Positions 1-12,107 of a DNA stretch of 64,000 bases are shown one piece after another. Every line of letters starts with the position of its first letter. The stretch's first letter is position 1. The notes beneath the pieces are model-generated. The model did not search any database, was not told the DNA's origin, and saw only the letters and a list, made by a program, of their open reading frames with translations. The DNA comes from Tessaracoccus defluvii. GTDB taxonomy: Bacteria > Actinomycetota > Actinomycetes > Propionibacteriales > Propionibacteriaceae. The stretch lies in assembly GCF_014489575.1 (NCBI RefSeq), contig NZ_CP060789.1, forward strand, positions 248,001 to 312,000, given 5' to 3'. Position numbers and translations under genes: made by a program.

Positions 1-2
1 CG

Positions 3-542
3 CGCAACCCAGAGGAACTCATCCGCTGGGCCGACTACCAGACGGGCCTAGTCTCGACGCTCACCATGCGGCTGGGCGCACTCGACGAACACTGGGTATG
101 GGCGGCCGAGGGCGACACGGGCATTGACGACCGCCAGGCTGTCTACAAGAAGACCGCAACCCCAAGCGACGAGAACGACGTCTGGTGGGAGATGGGTCCC
201 TACAACTTGGTGATGGACGTCCGCCATGGGGAGTTGGTCGACGAGGCGACCTCGATCGAGCCCGCCCTCTACCGTGCCGGCAAGATGTACGAGCCCTTCG
301 CCGCACCGGAGGAGGAGTACTTCCTGGAGCCGTTCTTCACGGTCGAGCAGGCCGCCCAGGTGGGCGAGTTGAAGGTGAACCTCGACAACGCGTTCAAACA
401 GGGCCGGGCCAACCTCGCCCTCGGCAACGCTGACCCGACCAACGACAAGGACTGGGAGAACTACGTGAACTCGATGAAGAGTGCGGGTCTGGACCGCTAC
501 CTTGAGATCCTCAAGGCCGCGGACGACGCCGCCAACGGCTGA
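3..542 (+). CDS. Extracellular solute-binding lipoprotein, C-terminal part (truncated by window start)
   Basis: The reading frame is open from the first bases of the window and ends at TGA 540-542, so only the last 179 residues are visible and the start lies upstream. The segment has the look of the C-terminal lobe of LplA/LipO-type sugar-binding proteins of ABC importers: it is rich in Trp, Tyr and acidic residues, contains a PYNL stretch and an '[11 protein letters not shown]' block, and ends in a helix of the form [20 protein letters not shown]. The role is inferred to be capture of an oligosaccharide outside the cell for import. Placement directly before a sulfatase and a set of glycosidases suggests that it belongs to the same glycan-use locus. 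The family call is moderately sure; the substrate is unknown. Confidence 0.72.
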   Translation, partial: RNPEELIRWADYQTGLVSTLTMRLGALDEHWVWAAEGDTGIDDRQAVYKKTATPSDENDVWWEMGPYNLVMDVRHGELVDEATSIEPALYRAGKMYEPFAAPEEEYFLEPFFTVEQAAQVGELKVNLDNAFKQGRANLALGNADPTNDKDWENYVNSMKSAGLDRYLEILKAADDAANG

Positions 543-561
543 TCCGGCACGCACTCACCCT

Positions 562-596
562 GCACCCACAGGCGCCACGCGGGCGTCTGTGGGTGC
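562..596 (+). terminator. Strong hairpin after the solute-binding protein gene
   Basis: A 15-bp stem (562-576 paired with 582-596, one G-U type mismatch) closes on a five-base loop, ACGCG. It starts 20 bases after the stop codon of the binding-protein gene and ends 38 bases before the sulfatase start. There is no clear T-tract, which is common for actinobacterial hairpin terminators. It probably ends or attenuates the ABC-importer transcript before the sulfatase. Confidence 0.6.
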
Positions 597-634
597 TAAC
601 ACTTCCAACGCCGACCGCGTCACAAGGAGTCACC

Positions 635-2093
635 GTGTCCATCGCCACCGCCAGGCCCAACCTGCTGTTCGTGATGTCCGACGACCATGCGGCCCACGCG
701 ATCAGCGCCTACGGCAGCGCGGTGAACCAGACGCCCAACATCGATCGGATTGCCCAGGAGGGTGCGCGTCTCGACAGGGTGTTCTGCACCAACTCAATCT
801 GCACGCCGTCGAGAGCGACCATCTCACCGGCACCTACAGCCACGTCAACGGCGCCTGCTCCATCTACTCGGAGCTGGACTACCGGGTGCCGCCGTACTCC
901 CAGGTGCTGCGGGCTGCGGGGTACCAGACCGCGATCTTCGGGAAGTGGCACCTGGGCGTCTCGCCGCAGGCCAGACCTCGGGGGTTCGATGACTGGCGCA
1001 TCTTTCCTGGTCAGGGGGCCTACGTGGACCCCGTCATGTACGGTCCGGACGGCTAGGGTGTTGTCGAGGGCTATGCCACCGACATCATCACCGACCTGAG
1101 CCTCGAGTGGCTCCAGGTCAGGAACCGGGACCGGGCCTTCTGCCTCATGGTGCACCACAAGGCTCCGCACCGCCCATGGGTGCCGCATGAGCGACACCGG
1201 GACCTCTACCCCGCCGGCTCGATCCCCGAGCCTCTGACCATGTGGGACGACCACAGCGGTCGTGCAAGCGTTGTGCAAGCGGTTCGGATGACGATCGCCG
1301 ACGACCTGACCGATGCCGACATCAAGGAGACCGTTCCGGCGGAGTTGTTGGGAGCCGAGAACACACGGGAGCGGGCAGCGTGGAAGTACCAGCGCTACAT
1401 GCGTGATTACCTGCAGACCGTCCAGGCCGTCGACGACGGGTCGGCCGACTTCTCGACTGGCTCGATGCTGAAGGCTTGGCCGAGAACACCATCGTGGTCT
1501 ACACCTCGGACCAAGGCTTCTTCCTCGGAGACCACGGCTGGTTCGACAAGCGCCTGATGTACGAGCAGTCCCTTGGCATGCCGCTGGTCATCAGGTGGCC
1601 CGCGGAGATCACCGCCGGAACCCGGTGCCAGGAGATGATCATCAACGTGGACTTCGCGGCCACGTTCCTGGACATGTGCGGGCTGGACCCCGACGTTGCG
1701 CTGCCCCACCAGCAGGGCCGGAGCTTCCGTGTCCTCCTTCGGGGAACGGACGTGCCCGACTGGCCATCAGCTGTCTACTACCGCTACTGGGAGCACGACG
1801 ACCCGGAGCACCACGCCCCAGCGCACTACGGCGTCCGCAGCGAGGACTTCAAGTACATCGTCTACTACAACGACGGACTGGGGACGCCCGGGTCGTCCGA
1901 GCGGGTCCTGCCGACCGAGTACGAACTGTTCGACCTCCGCAGGGATCCCGCCGAACTGCACAACGTCGTCGATGACCCGGACTACGCCGCCGTGAGGCTG
2001 GAGCTGGAGGCGGAGTTGGGCCGGCTGCAGGACAAGTACGCAGACCAGCCATACCAGGGACCGCAGACGCCGCGTCTGCACTGGAGCACCTGA
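635..2093 (+). pseudogene. Sulfatase (type I, formylglycine-dependent), broken by two frameshifts and one stop
   Basis: GTG 635 is preceded by AAGGAG at 624-629. The protein begins with a typical sulfatase opening ([13 protein letters not shown]) with the metal-binding DD pair. It carries the C-T-P-S-R signature whose Cys would become formylglycine, then a GKWHLG motif, and later a DHGWFDKR motif. The frame is lost near 822 (ATCTC where ATCCTC is expected) and near 1438 (GGG where GGGG is expected). Restoring both bases gives 486 codons, a normal length. In addition, an in-frame TAG lies at 1054-1056, between DG and GVVEGYATD, where homologues carry a charged residue. The deletions may be assembly errors, but the TAG cannot be explained that way. 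The role would be to remove sulfate from host-type glycans before the neighbouring glycosidases act. There is no visible signal peptide. Confidence 0.85.
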
Positions 2094-2105
2094 GACCGTG
2101 CCGGG

Positions 2106-4304
2106 TCAGGAAGCACGGAGCAGCACACAGCGGTAAAGCCGCTTCGAGACGCCAACGGGAGCCTCGACCTCACACTCCACCACCGTCGCCCCGGACTCCA
2201 GGGGAACGGCCAGCCAGCCGTCGGCGTCGGGCTTGACGGGGATGCCGTGGACTGCCAACCGCACCGGGTGGCCGCCGACGGGCTTGAAGCTGATGCGGAT
2301 CCGGGCCAAGTCGTCGGGCAACCGGACCACGACGCTGTCGGCGGGCCAGGGAAACGGTGGCACCCTCAGACCTTCCGTTTCGACCGACTCCAGCGCTGCG
2401 AGGGGGGCCTGCGGGGGCTCCAGCCGGACGAAACCCTCGACGATCAGGTCATCGACCTCCATGGCATGGCAGGTCACCTCCTGGCTCACGCCCTGACCAG
2501 TGGCGTTACCGCGGAACTGCACTGCTGTGCAACCGCGAACGATCGCGAGCGGGCCGGAGGGGGTGGGCTCCCCCGGCGGATCAGCCCCGTAGCGGACGAT
2601 CGTGTTGCCGGTGAAACTGATCCCCGAGACGGATTTGGCGTCCAGGACTGGGATGTCGGCCGACAGGAAGACGTTGTCCCGAATCACGATGCCGGAGTGC
2701 GCCGCCTTGGAAGGGTCCTCGCCGGCCGCCGTGGGCTCCACGAGGATCTCGGCCTTGGCCTTGGTCGAGGTGGCGGACCTGATGAAGACGTTGTTCCGGA
2801 TCACGAGGTCCCGCACCACACTGGACTCGTACCACTGAGAGGCGTCTGCGGAGACGTAGATGGAGGCCATCTCGACGCGCTCGAAGCGGTTGTCTTCGAT
2901 GACCACGGAGCCTCGGGTGGTCACGAGCATGCCCCGGGTGGCGATGGATTGGAAGCGGTTGCGACGCACCGCCACCGCCGGGTTGTAGGTGAGGTTCTCT
3001 GCGACGACTCGGCCGGGAATGGCCGCGTCGGGAAGTGGCTCGTCGAAGGTCAGGTTGACGTTCTCCAGATCAACGGAGTGGTCCTGTCCTGAGGGGCCGT
3101 GCACGTCAATGACGGTGCCAGCCCAGGGCAGGTCCAGCATCGTGTCGCGGTCCACGAGCGCCACTGTGTCGCCGGGGTGGAACAGTGGGAACCCGCTGGT
3201 TTCGTGGTGCATGAATCTGAACGTAGCGACGTTACCGTCGACGGCCACCAGCTGGACGTAGGTGTTGTGGATGTTGATGGCGTCGTCGTGAGAGAACCCG
3301 AAGTCGTTGTCCTCTATCACGACGGTGCCTTTGTCTCCGGAGATCTGCACCAGGTCCGCGAACCCGACAGTCGTACGCCTGGACCCCGCGGGCGCGCGGA
3401 AACGCACCCCCCGCACGGTGACGGAGTCTGTCATCTGTGCGATCATCCCAAATCCGTGGAGGTAGCCGATGTCCATGTCGGCTATGACCGAGTCCTTCGC
3501 CTCCCAGAGGAGAGCGCCGGGCGTGTCGCGCATGGTGCGACGGAGCTGGAAGACCGTACCCAACGCGCTCGGGGAGCCGCCCTCGCCGTAGGTGTGGCGC
3601 AGCACACCGGGCGCGATCTCGCGCACCGAGACCAGACCGCTGCGCAGCGGGTTGGGCAAGTCCAGCATGGTGCCGCCGTGGGCCCTCCCCGTTTGCAGGT
3701 CGGTGATCTGCATGAAGTCGTAGCCGAGGTCGGGCAGCGGTACGTCCAGGGGTTCTGGGCGGTGGTAGACCCAGTGGGGCTGACCCGAGGAGCTGTCCTC
3801 GGACAGCCAGGTGACCTCCGTGCCGCAGATCTGGTAGCGGTACCCCGCGGGCACGAGCAGGTCGTGGTGGTCTGGGCCTGAGTGGATCACTGTCAGGTCG
3901 ATCGCGCGGGGCGTGACCCAGTCCACTGCGAAGCCCCGGATGGAGGCGCGGCGGGTGCGGATCATCGCGAACAGTGTCTGCTGCCCGTGCATCACCAAGG
4001 TGGCGCCTTCGCCGTCAATGGTCACGTCGCACAAGTCCTCCAGGAGGATGGCGATCCGCTTCTCGCGGTGCTCTTCGCGGCTGCCGACAGTGTTGGACAC
4101 GTAGAACTCCCGCACCGGGGCATGGTCCGGGTGGACGTGGTAGACGCCCGGCGGGACGACCACGCGCTTGGGGCCGGGAACGGAGCGGGCGTGTTCGAGC
4201 GCTCGTGCGAGGGCTGGCGTGAGGTCTCCCGGATCCAGCGAGAAATCCGAGACGTCGATGAGTGTCTCATCTGGGTGGCTCGCCTCATCCAAGGGACGGT
4301 TCAC
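2106..4304 (-). CDS. GH110-like alpha-1,3-galactosidase (right-handed parallel beta-helix)
   Basis: The protein has 732 residues, begins at GTG 4304 and ends at TGA 2106-2108. The sequence is a series of short beta-strand repeats ([23 protein letters not shown]) typical of a right-handed parallel beta-helix. A block resembling the GH110 active-site region is present: [12 protein letters not shown] followed by [13 protein letters not shown], with the paired aspartates. GH110 enzymes remove terminal alpha-1,3-linked galactose, as on blood-group B structures, by an inverting mechanism. The start codon overlaps the stop of the upstream GH95 gene by four bases (GTGA), so translation is probably coupled. 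No secretion signal is seen, so it may act on imported oligosaccharide. The beta-helix fold is sure; the GH110 assignment is likely but rests on motif recall. Confidence 0.72.
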   Translation of the reverse strand: MNRPLDEASHPDETLIDVSDFSLDPGDLTPALARALEHARSVPGPKRVVVPPGVYHVHPDHAPVREFYVSNTVGSREEHREKRIAILLEDLCDVTIDGEGATLVMHGQQTLFAMIRTRRASIRGFAVDWVTPRAIDLTVIHSGPDHHDLLVPAGYRYQICGTEVTWLSEDSSSGQPHWVYHRPEPLDVPLPDLGYDFMQITDLQTGRAHGGTMLDLPNPLRSGLVSVREIAPGVLRHTYGEGGSPSALGTVFQLRRTMRDTPGALLWEAKDSVIADMDIGYLHGFGMIAQMTDSVTVRGVRFRAPAGSRRTTVGFADLVQISGDKGTVVIEDNDFGFSHDDAINIHNTYVQLVAVDGNVATFRFMHHETSGFPLFHPGDTVALVDRDTMLDLPWAGTVIDVHGPSGQDHSVDLENVNLTFDEPLPDAAIPGRVVAENLTYNPAVAVRRNRFQSIATRGMLVTTRGSVVIEDNRFERVEMASIYVSADASQWYESSVVRDLVIRNNVFIRSATSTKAKAEILVEPTAAGEDPSKAAHSGIVIRDNVFLSADIPVLDAKSVSGISFTGNTIVRYGADPPGEPTPSGPLAIVRGCTAVQFRGNATGQGVSQEVTCHAMEVDDLIVEGFVRLEPPQAPLAALESVETEGLRVPPFPWPADSVVVRLPDDLARIRISFKPVGGHPVRLAVHGIPVKPDADGWLAVPLESGATVVECEVEAPVGVSKRLYRCVLLRAS

Positions 4305-6987
4305 CTGGCTATCCGTTTCTGACGGCGTGACTGTTCTGCCGGGGCCACGGCCATCTCCCGGACGCTCGGCTGGTGCGACGTCACCATACCGTTGACACTC
4401 ACGTCCACCGGGGTGTCGCTTGCGCCGCGGTCCGCGACGACGTCGAAGTCCACCACCTTGCCGTCGCGCCAGCGGCAGTCGACCTGGTAGCCGCCTCGGG
4501 CGCGCAGGCCGGTGAAGGAGCCGGTGGCCCAGGCCTGGGGCAGGGCTGGTAGGAGATCGATGGTCCCGTCGTGGCTCTGGAGCAGCATTTCACTGATCGC
4601 CCCGGTGATGCCGCAGTTCCCGTCCAGCTGGAAGGGTGGGTGGTTGGTGAACAGGTTGTCGAGGGTGTTGAAGGTCAACAACCCTCGCAACATGGTGCGG
4701 GCGCGTTCGGCGTCGCCGAGCCTGGCGAACAGGGCGGCGCGCCAAGGCCAGGTCCAGGAGCGGCGGCTGTCTCCGGTGACGGTGGCTGCGGTGAACGGCT
4801 CTCCGTCTATCTCGCCGGACCGGGCCTTGAGGGATACCAGCGCGGCGGCGGCGAATTCACGGTCTGCGCGAGTGATCTGCCGGCCGGGGTAGACGGCGAA
4901 CAGGTGGGAGGTGTGGCGGTGGAAGCCCTGGGGATCGTCGCGGTCGTCCTGCCATTCCTGTAGTTGGCCCCAGCTCCCGATCTTGTTCGGCGCGAGGCGC
5001 TGTTGCAGACCGGCGACGATGCCCTGGTAGTGGTGGTCGACGTCGAGGGCCTGGGCGCAGTCGAGATAGTTCTGGAACAGGTCCCAGACGATCTGCTGGT
5101 CGTACATTACGCCGTCCTCGCGGGGCCCTTGCTCGGGGGACCAGCCGTCGGGGGAGTAGAGCAGACCGTCCTCATGCTCGACGAGGCGATCCTCCCAGAA
5201 CTCGCAGATCTCCTTGACCAACGGGTAGATGGTCCCGCGCAGGAGGTCGGCGTCCTGGTTGAAGGCCCAGTGCTCGTAGAGGTGCTGGGCGTACCAAGCG
5301 CTGGCGACCGTATTCCATTCCCATGAGTTGCCGCCGAAGATCGACTGGCTGGTGCGAGTGGTCCAGCCGCGGACGTCCTCGCCAAAGGCGTTGCGGGTGG
5401 CCACTCGCGACGGCACGGCCACTTCCTTGACGAACTCCACCAACGAGCGGTGACTCTCCGGCAGGTCGGTGGTCTCCGCAGCCCAGTAGTTCATCTGGAT
5501 GTTGATGTTGGTGTGGTAGTCAGCCCCCAGATGGGCTCATTGCTGTCGTTCCAGAGCCCCTGCAGGTTCGCGGGGAGGCCATCGGCGCGGGATGCGGAGA
5601 ACGTGAGATATCGGCCGTAGTCGAACAGCAGCTGCTCGAGCGACGGATCCTCCGCCCCGTCGGCGTAGCGCCGGAGCCGCGCATCGACGGGCATCGCCAG
5701 GACTGCGGGATCAGTGGCACCCCAGTCCACCGCCACCCCGTCCATCAGCGACTTCACCCGGTCCACATGGTCAGACCGCAGCCGCTCGTGACCGAGCGAC
5801 TCGGCCGCCGCGACGGCCACAGCCGGGTCCGGGGCAGCGCCGGTCCGCCAATCGGCGGAAGCGTCCAGCTTGTAGTCAGTGCGAGCGTCCAGCACCAGCG
5901 TCACCTGGCTGCAGCCCTCGAACCGCAAGGAGCTGCCATCCCGCGCCAGAGAACCACCGACCGGCAGGACACGCAGCTCGGCCCCGAACCGCAGGTCATT
6001 GGCCAGCACCGACGCGAACCGTAGCGCAGCCTCGGACTCGTCGACCTCGACGTCAACGCCCTCCTGAGCCGAGGTGAGGGCGACGGTGCCGGAGAGTCGT
6101 TCACCGGTGTAGTGCACGACGACGACGTCGGCGTCCCGGCTGGCGAACGCCTCCCGGGTCACCGGGCCCGTCACGCCAGAAAAGCTCGTGGTGTGCACCC
6201 CCCGCTCCAGGTCCAGGACCCGGCGATAATCCACCACCGGGGTGAGGGTGCGGCTGTCCATGCCGTCAGCAATAAGGAACACCCCCGCGAGCGAAATCGC
6301 TTGGCCAGGGGTGAAACTCATCCGGTAGGACGAGTACGCGCGGCCCGCGTCCACGGGGAAGGTGTGGGAATCCCCGCGCCCGGCGAAGCTAGTCCCGGAT
6401 TGGGTGTCAAGCGTGTCCCAGCTGAGGCCGTCCACAGTCGCTTCAAGGCTCCACCCCATGGGATCGCCGCCGGGGCGAAGCGAGGAGACCACACCGTATG
6501 CGGTGACGGCGCCCGGTCTCACCAGATCGGCCTGCCACACCACCGGCTCACCGTTCCCGGTGGCTTCCCAATCAGTCTCGCGGTCGCCGTCGGCGGTGAA
6601 CTCGATGCCCGCGGAGTGCCCGCTGGGGGAGTGGAGGTAGAGGTGCTCGGGCTCCGATGACCCCAGAATGGGCTCCTCGCCGAACGAGACCACGACGTCC
6701 CCGAAGTTGAGATACGAACCGAAGCCGGTGACGCTGAGGTCGTAGCCGCTTTCGGGCTGACCGGCCAGCGCGTTGTCGTAGCCGTTCAGGCCACCCCAGA
6801 GGCTCTGCTCGTTGAACTGGATGCGATCGACGAAGGGACCGCCGAACAGCATCGCTCCGAGTCGGCCGTTGCCGATCGGCAGCGCCTGCGTCTCCCAGTC
6901 CTGCGCTGGCAGCCGGTACCACAGCGCCCTTCGCCACAGGGCCGGCTGTCCTGGGATGATTTGCTGCTCTGGGTGTGCTTCGCGCAT
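4301..6987 (-). CDS. GH95 alpha-L-fucosidase with an inserted discoidin-like domain
   Basis: ATG 6987 follows GAAGGA at a good distance and lies 26 bases after the GH2 stop. The frame breaks in the C run 5524-5528 (one base short). Restoring it gives 895 residues and joins IWGA to [13 protein letters not shown], the classic GH95 active-site segment containing the catalytic Asn pair. The N-terminal beta-domain opens with [11 protein letters not shown]. Between [10 protein letters not shown] and [10 protein letters not shown] there is an extra stretch of roughly 130 residues that resembles an F5/8 type C (CBM32-like) carbohydrate-binding domain. The C-terminal domain carries [18 protein letters not shown]95 enzymes hydrolyse alpha-1,2-fucose as in H antigen or 2'-fucosyllactose. 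No signal peptide is visible. Confidence 0.88.
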
Positions 6988-7013
6988 CGGGGCGTCCTTC
7001 ACGGGTTGGGTTC

Positions 7014-10004
7014 TCAAAGGCTCGGGCGGGGCTCTCCAGTGCGGAACTCGAGTGCCCATTGCGCCATCCTGGGCCGAAGCATGTACTCGGGGCGTACGTC
7101 TGGGCCGCAGGAGCGCGACCCGAGGCCCTGCTGCTGCACGTCCAGCCACAGATAAGTGGCCTTGGACGGCGGCAACTCGTGGGGGTGGCGGGCCTCAGCA
7201 ACCTCAGGGACCGAGTGAGCCCGGAGCGTGAAGCCTGGCCGCTCCCCACCGGCCTTGAACGCGCGCATTTCGAGTCCCAGCTCCGGCAGGCGCAACTCGC
7301 GCATCCCACCCCGGTGACCGCTCTCCTGCGGAACCGCATACTGGGTGATGAGGTCCTCGATCGCTGACTCGTAGCGGCCGACGCGGGCTGCGATAGCGGA
7401 GTCGGCGTAGTTGTCGGAGGGTCCCGTGCCGAACCAGGCCGCCTGCGTGAGACCCGCTGGCAGGTCGAACCGCAGTCCGATACGCGCCCAAGTGCCTGGC
7501 CAATTCTCGGAGGGGACGGCGGTGGCGCTCATGCGGAGGCCCTCCTCGCCCAGACTCCACGTCAGTTCGACGGTAACAGCCTGACTGATGGCGGCAGGGG
7601 CGTAGCGATGGCGCACCGTGAGCAGCCCTGGGCCGGCGGTAACCGAGATGACGCGACGGTGGAGCCTGTCCAGGCCGACTTGGCGCCATTGCTCATCCCA
7701 TGACGGTGCGGGCTTGCCGCCGTTCGGGTGGGTGGAGGGCTCTGCGTCGACGTAGGAGGGGAAGGCGGACAACGAGTCATTCTCGGTTGGTGCGCGGAAC
7801 AGTTCCAGATGCGGTCCCGCCATCTGAACCGATCCCAACTGGATCAGGTCGCCCGAGACCGCGTCGAAACGCGCGTTGCCCACCACCCATGCACCCTCGA
7901 CCAGAGCGGGTGTCTCGCCCACGGCGGCGCGCCCGAGGGGAGTGGGGTTGTCCTGCAGCAATTGCTGCGTGCTGCTGACGACGTGACCGGCGACCGCCCA
8001 CGGCTCGTCCCGAGCCGAAACACATTCGAAGGTGCGCCACAGTTCACCTTGGTCCGGACGGGTGAACCCAGGGAGGGGACGGTGCGTTGTTCCCCGGCAG
8101 GGACCGGCGGCACGTCCAGCTTCCCGGAGGCGACCTCCCTACCATCGAGCTCATCCCGCCAGCGGAACCGAAGGTCTGCCGTGTCCCCGGCGTGTCGTCT
8201 GTTGTCCACCTCCAGCCGCCCGTCCTTCAGGCGGAGCTTGATGGGAGTCACCACGGCCGCGTACTCGGTCAGCATGGGTGTGGGAGTGAAGTCCGAGAGC
8301 ACCATTCCATCGCAGACGAACGATCCGTCGTGGAGTTCCTCGCCGAAGTCGCCTCCGTAGCCGTAGAACTCCTGACCATCTTGGGTGGAGGTCCGCAATC
8401 CGTGATCGCGCCACTCCCACACGAAACCGCCGTGCCATTGCGGGAGCGTGTCGAACAGCTCCTCATAATCGGCGACAGCGCCCGCGCCGTTGCCCATGGC
8501 GTGGAGGTACTCACACAGAATCATGGGACGCTCCGCCAGCTTTGCCATGCGGCCTGGAGTAGCAATATCATTTCGGCCCAAGCCAGCGGACATCGCCCGC
8601 AGTTGTTCGAGCGTTGAGTACATGCGCGAGACGATGTCGCTGTAGCGGCCTTCGTAGTCTGACTCGTAATGCACCGGCCGTTCGGGATCGCGTGCTTTCA
8701 GCCAAGCAGCCATCGCAGCAAGGTTTTCTCCGCTGCCCGACTCGTTGCCGAGCGACCAGCTCACTATGCAGGGATGGTTCTTGTCCCGCTCGAACTGACG
8801 CTCGACCCTGTCGAGATAGGAGTCTCGCCACAGTGGATCGTCCGAGGGGTTGCCCACCCAGTTGTCGTAGACGAAACCATGGGTCTCGAGATCGCCTTCG
8901 TTGATGACCCAGAATCCCAGCTCGTCGGCAAGGTCGAAGAACTCGGGGTGAGGGGGTAGTGGGAGGTGCGGATGGCATTGATGTTGGATCGCTTCATCAA
9001 GAGCATCGCTTCGCGGGTCTGCTCGCGGTCGAACACGCGCCCGTGATCCGGGTCATACTCGTGCTTGTTCACCCCCCGGAGTCGGAGCTTGCGGCCGTTC
9101 ACCCGCCACTCGTGGCCGACGATCTCCACGCGGCGGAACCCGACCCTGAGGTCAAGTGTTTCGACGGCGTTCGTGACCTCTGCCCGGTACAGACGAGGCA
9201 CGTCGGCGCTCCACGGCTCCACCGGCCCGACGTCGATGGGCCCCACTTCCCGGAACTGGCGAAAGTCTGCTCCACCCCCAGCTCTTCCAACCGGACCGTG
9301 ATGGGGAAGGCAGACTCGGTGGCTCGGACTTCAGGCAGGAGGCGACCCCGCCCATCCACGGTGTCATAGTCTGCCCTCAGCCACACATCCTCGATCCCGT
9401 GCTCAGGGCGGGAGATGAGGGTGACCGCCCGGAAGATACCGGGGAGCCACCACTGGTCCTGGTTCTCCAGGTAAGTGGCGGCGGACCACTGATGCACCCG
9501 CACGTGCAGCACGTTCCTGCCGGGCCGCGCCTCGCTTGTGATGTCCAGCTCCTGCGCCAGCCGACTTCCCCTGACCACACCCACACGGGTCCCGTTCAGG
9601 GAGGCGATCGCGACGGACTCGACACCATCGAACCGCAGGTACAACTGATGGTCCAGCATCTCGTCGGAGAGCTCGAAGGTGACGCGGTAGTCGCCGGTGG
9701 GGTTGTCGTCCGGGACGTGGGGCGCATCCATCGGGAAGGGATACGACACGTTGGTGTAGATGGGTTGGCCCCATTCGGGGCGGTCCTGCAACACCCAGTG
9801 GGCCGGCACCTCGATGTCATCCCAGGCGGAGTCATCAAACTCGACCGCCGCCACAGCTTCTCCCGGCGCCGGTGGCCGCGGGGAGAAGCGGAACCGCCAC
9901 GTTCCGCTCAGGTCAAGCTGGGGCGCGGTGGTGGCGACCCTCGCGCGCGGAGGAACCCGACGCCCGGACCCTGGACTCAACGAAATGATCTCTGACAGTG
10001 CCAT
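7014..10004 (-). CDS. GH2 beta-galactosidase (LacZ-like), three frame breaks
   Basis: ATG 10004 to TGA 7014-7016. Three one-base losses, in runs at 9249-9251, 8952-8956 and 8075-8078, split the gene. Restoring them gives 997 residues, close to E. coli LacZ. The order is: sugar-binding N domain (GTWRFRFSPRPPAPGE), jelly-roll and Ig-like domains, TIM barrel with the acid/base Glu in SLGNESG and the nucleophile Glu in ILCEYLHAMGN, then the small-chain domain (GPSDNYADS). It would release beta-galactose from N-acetyllactosamine or core structures. It is the first gene of a GH2-GH95-GH110 operon. All three lesions look like assembly errors, because every domain and active-site motif is intact. Confidence 0.9.
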
Positions 10005-10248
10005 GACTCTCTTCTCATCGACCCTGAGGGGATCTCATCACCTCGAGTGGACCGGCAGCCAGACGGGTCTGCCAGCCGCGTTGCGGGAACCGTAACCGTA
10101 CCATCGGGGAACGGCGCCGAGCAGCGGACCGACCCTCGGCGGCCTTGCTGTGCTGGCTCTGGTGAGCCGCGGCGCCCCGGGTGCCGGCAGCTTACCGAAC
10201 AGCCGTCTTGCCGAACCCAGCAGCACCGCTTTCGTGACGGTCGCTCCC
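10005..10248. promoter_or_regulatory. Intergenic region with probable GH2 operon promoter
   Basis: This 244-base gap between the GH20 stop and the GH2 start is the likely place for the GH2-GH95-GH110 promoter. It contains an interrupted palindrome, CAGAC-GG-GTCTG, at 10060-10071, which could be an operator, and a purine-rich GAGAAGAGAG just before ATG 10004 as ribosome-binding site. No convincing -35/-10 pair was found. No gene was seen. Confidence 0.35.
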
Positions 10249-11882
10249 CTAGTAATTCGCCAGATCGGCGATTTGGGCGGCAGTGAGCGCCGGCCCGTGA
10301 CCGTCTGGCCGCCGCCGTCTGCCCTCGCCACCGCGCTGCCAGGGGTGTGGACCCTCGAGCGGGCGGTGGTTGACGCCAGCGGCCTCCAGCCGTCGCAGGT
10401 GCGCGCGCAGTCGGGGTTCCAGTTCCGATGGCTCCACAGGTCCGCTCCAAGCCACCTCTGCAAGGACGCAGGTCCGGGGGAAGGCCATGTACTCCACCTC
10501 GGCGGGCGTGGTCATGAACTCCGTCCACACCTGGCCCTGGATCCCGAGCAGGTTCGGCAGGTGCTCATCGGCCACCCCGGCCACGGGGTCGAAGGAGGCC
10601 ACGTCCTGCCAGCTGGACGGGGCCGGCTGGGCGAACGGTTCGTCGGGTGAGTCGGACTGGTAGTAGTCGAAGTAGTAGGGGACGTTCGACGCCATCACCA
10701 CCTGGTGTCCGGCCGCCAGCGCCCGTCGGCCGGGTTCCCGACCGTGCCAAGACATGACGACCGCTTCCGGCATGTCGCCGTGGTCGACGATCTCATCCCA
10801 GCCAACAGTAGTGCGGCCACGCTGCGCCAGCCAGTCGCGCAGGTGCTCGGTGAACCAGGGCTGCAGCCCCTCCACCCCGGCAAGACCACGTTCCCGCACC
10901 AGGCGGGCAGCGTCGTCGCTGCGCTCCCACTGCGCCGTGGGGCACTCGTCGCCACCGATGTGGATCCAGGGCGAGTCGAAGACGTCCAGCAACTCGGTGA
11001 AGACGTCCTCCACCATCGCCATCGTCTCGTCGCTGAGGTGCAGCACCTCCTCGAACACCCCGGGCCCTGTCGGCACCTCGGCGCCCTCGGCGCCCTCACC
11101 GAACTCCGGGTATGCCGCCAGCAATGCCCTGGTGTGGCCCGGCACGTCGATCTCCGGGACGATCGTAACCCCGCGCCGCTTCGCGTACGCGTTCAGCGCC
11201 CGTAGCTGGTCCTGGGTGTAGAAGCCACCGTGCGGGGTGCCGTCACCGGGGCTGCCGGGGACGAACACCGTCTCGGCCCGGGTGGCACCCACCGTGGTCA
11301 ACCTCGGGTACTTGCGGACCTCGAACCGCCACCCTTGGTCTTCGTTCAGGTGGAGGTGGAAGCGGTTGAGCTTGTGCATCGCGAGCAGGTCAACGAACCG
11401 GTACAGAAAGGGCAGCGGCATGAAGTGCCGGGCCACGTCCAGATGCATCCCCTGCCAACCGAACTTGGGATCATCCACGATCCGCACGTGCGGCACCGCC
11501 AATTCCCCACCAGGCAGGGGGCGAGACCGTGGGCCCAGTCCGGCATCAGTTGCCGCAGGGTCCCAAGTGCCGCGACGAGGCCGTCCCGGTCCGCGGCGTC
11601 TACGGTGATGCCGTCACTGCCGCAAACCAGCGTGTAGCTCGACGGCACACCCTCGGCCTCGCTGAGCCTGAGCAGCGCCCCCTCCTCAGCCGGCACCAGC
11701 CACAACCCAGTCCCGCCGGCCAGCAGATCGGCTGCGGTCTCAACCCAGTCGCCGGGGCCCGAGACCGTCAGCCGAGCCGGGAGAACGAGAGCGCCCTCAC
11801 CGAACTCGGCACTGCGTGGTTGCGGGACCAGTAGTGGTCGGGTCAGGGCTGCGTCGTGGTTCGTTGCTGTGGCGTGAGGCAC
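10249..11882 (-). CDS. GH20 beta-N-acetylhexosaminidase
   Basis: The start is taken as GTG 11882, which has AGGAG at five bases upstream and begins the conserved N-terminal domain soon after; an in-frame ATG at 12047 would add 55 unlikely residues. One base is missing in the C run 11505-11508; restored, the protein has 544 residues. The sequence shows the GH20 N-terminal alpha/beta domain, then the barrel with FHLHLNEDQGWR, IDVPGHTRAL and the catalytic Asp-Glu pair in IHIGGDECPTAQW. The mechanism is substrate-assisted removal of terminal GlcNAc or GalNAc. It lies upstream of and in the same direction as the GH2 operon but is separated by 244 bases. Confidence 0.9.
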
Positions 11883-11905
11883 CGATGCTCCTGCGGCTTG
11901 TGGGG

Positions 11906-11921
11906 GCGGCGCAAACGCCGC
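11906..11921. repeat. Inverted repeat in the GH20 5' region
   Basis: GCGGCG-CAAA-CGCCGC forms two perfect six-base arms around a four-base loop, 24 bases upstream of the GH20 start codon. It could be a regulator site or a leader hairpin. Nothing in the window shows which. Confidence 0.4.
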
Positions 11922-12107
11922 TGGCTTACGTGTGACCTTACAACCCCGGGGGGCAGTGTCAAGGCGGCGATGAGCCTCGCTGGTGGCGGTGCCACCCCAC
12001 ATGCTCGGGAACTCGCTGGGCGCCTTGGACAGAGGCATTAGGGCCACACTCCGTGGCCGATGATGCCCAGTCGGAATATGGCCCAGATCTCAGCGCCAGC
12101 CGACCAG

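Noticed and set aside
1054..1056. TAG read-through or an unusual amino acid in the sulfatase
   Set aside because: Every other gene uses TAG only as a terminator, and no recoding element is visible. A nonsense mutation or base error is simpler.
11906..11921. A LacI operator shared by the glycosidase genes
   Set aside because: The GCGGCG-CAAA-CGCCGC repeat does not match the CGTAACGTTTCG site at 18677, so no common operator can be claimed.
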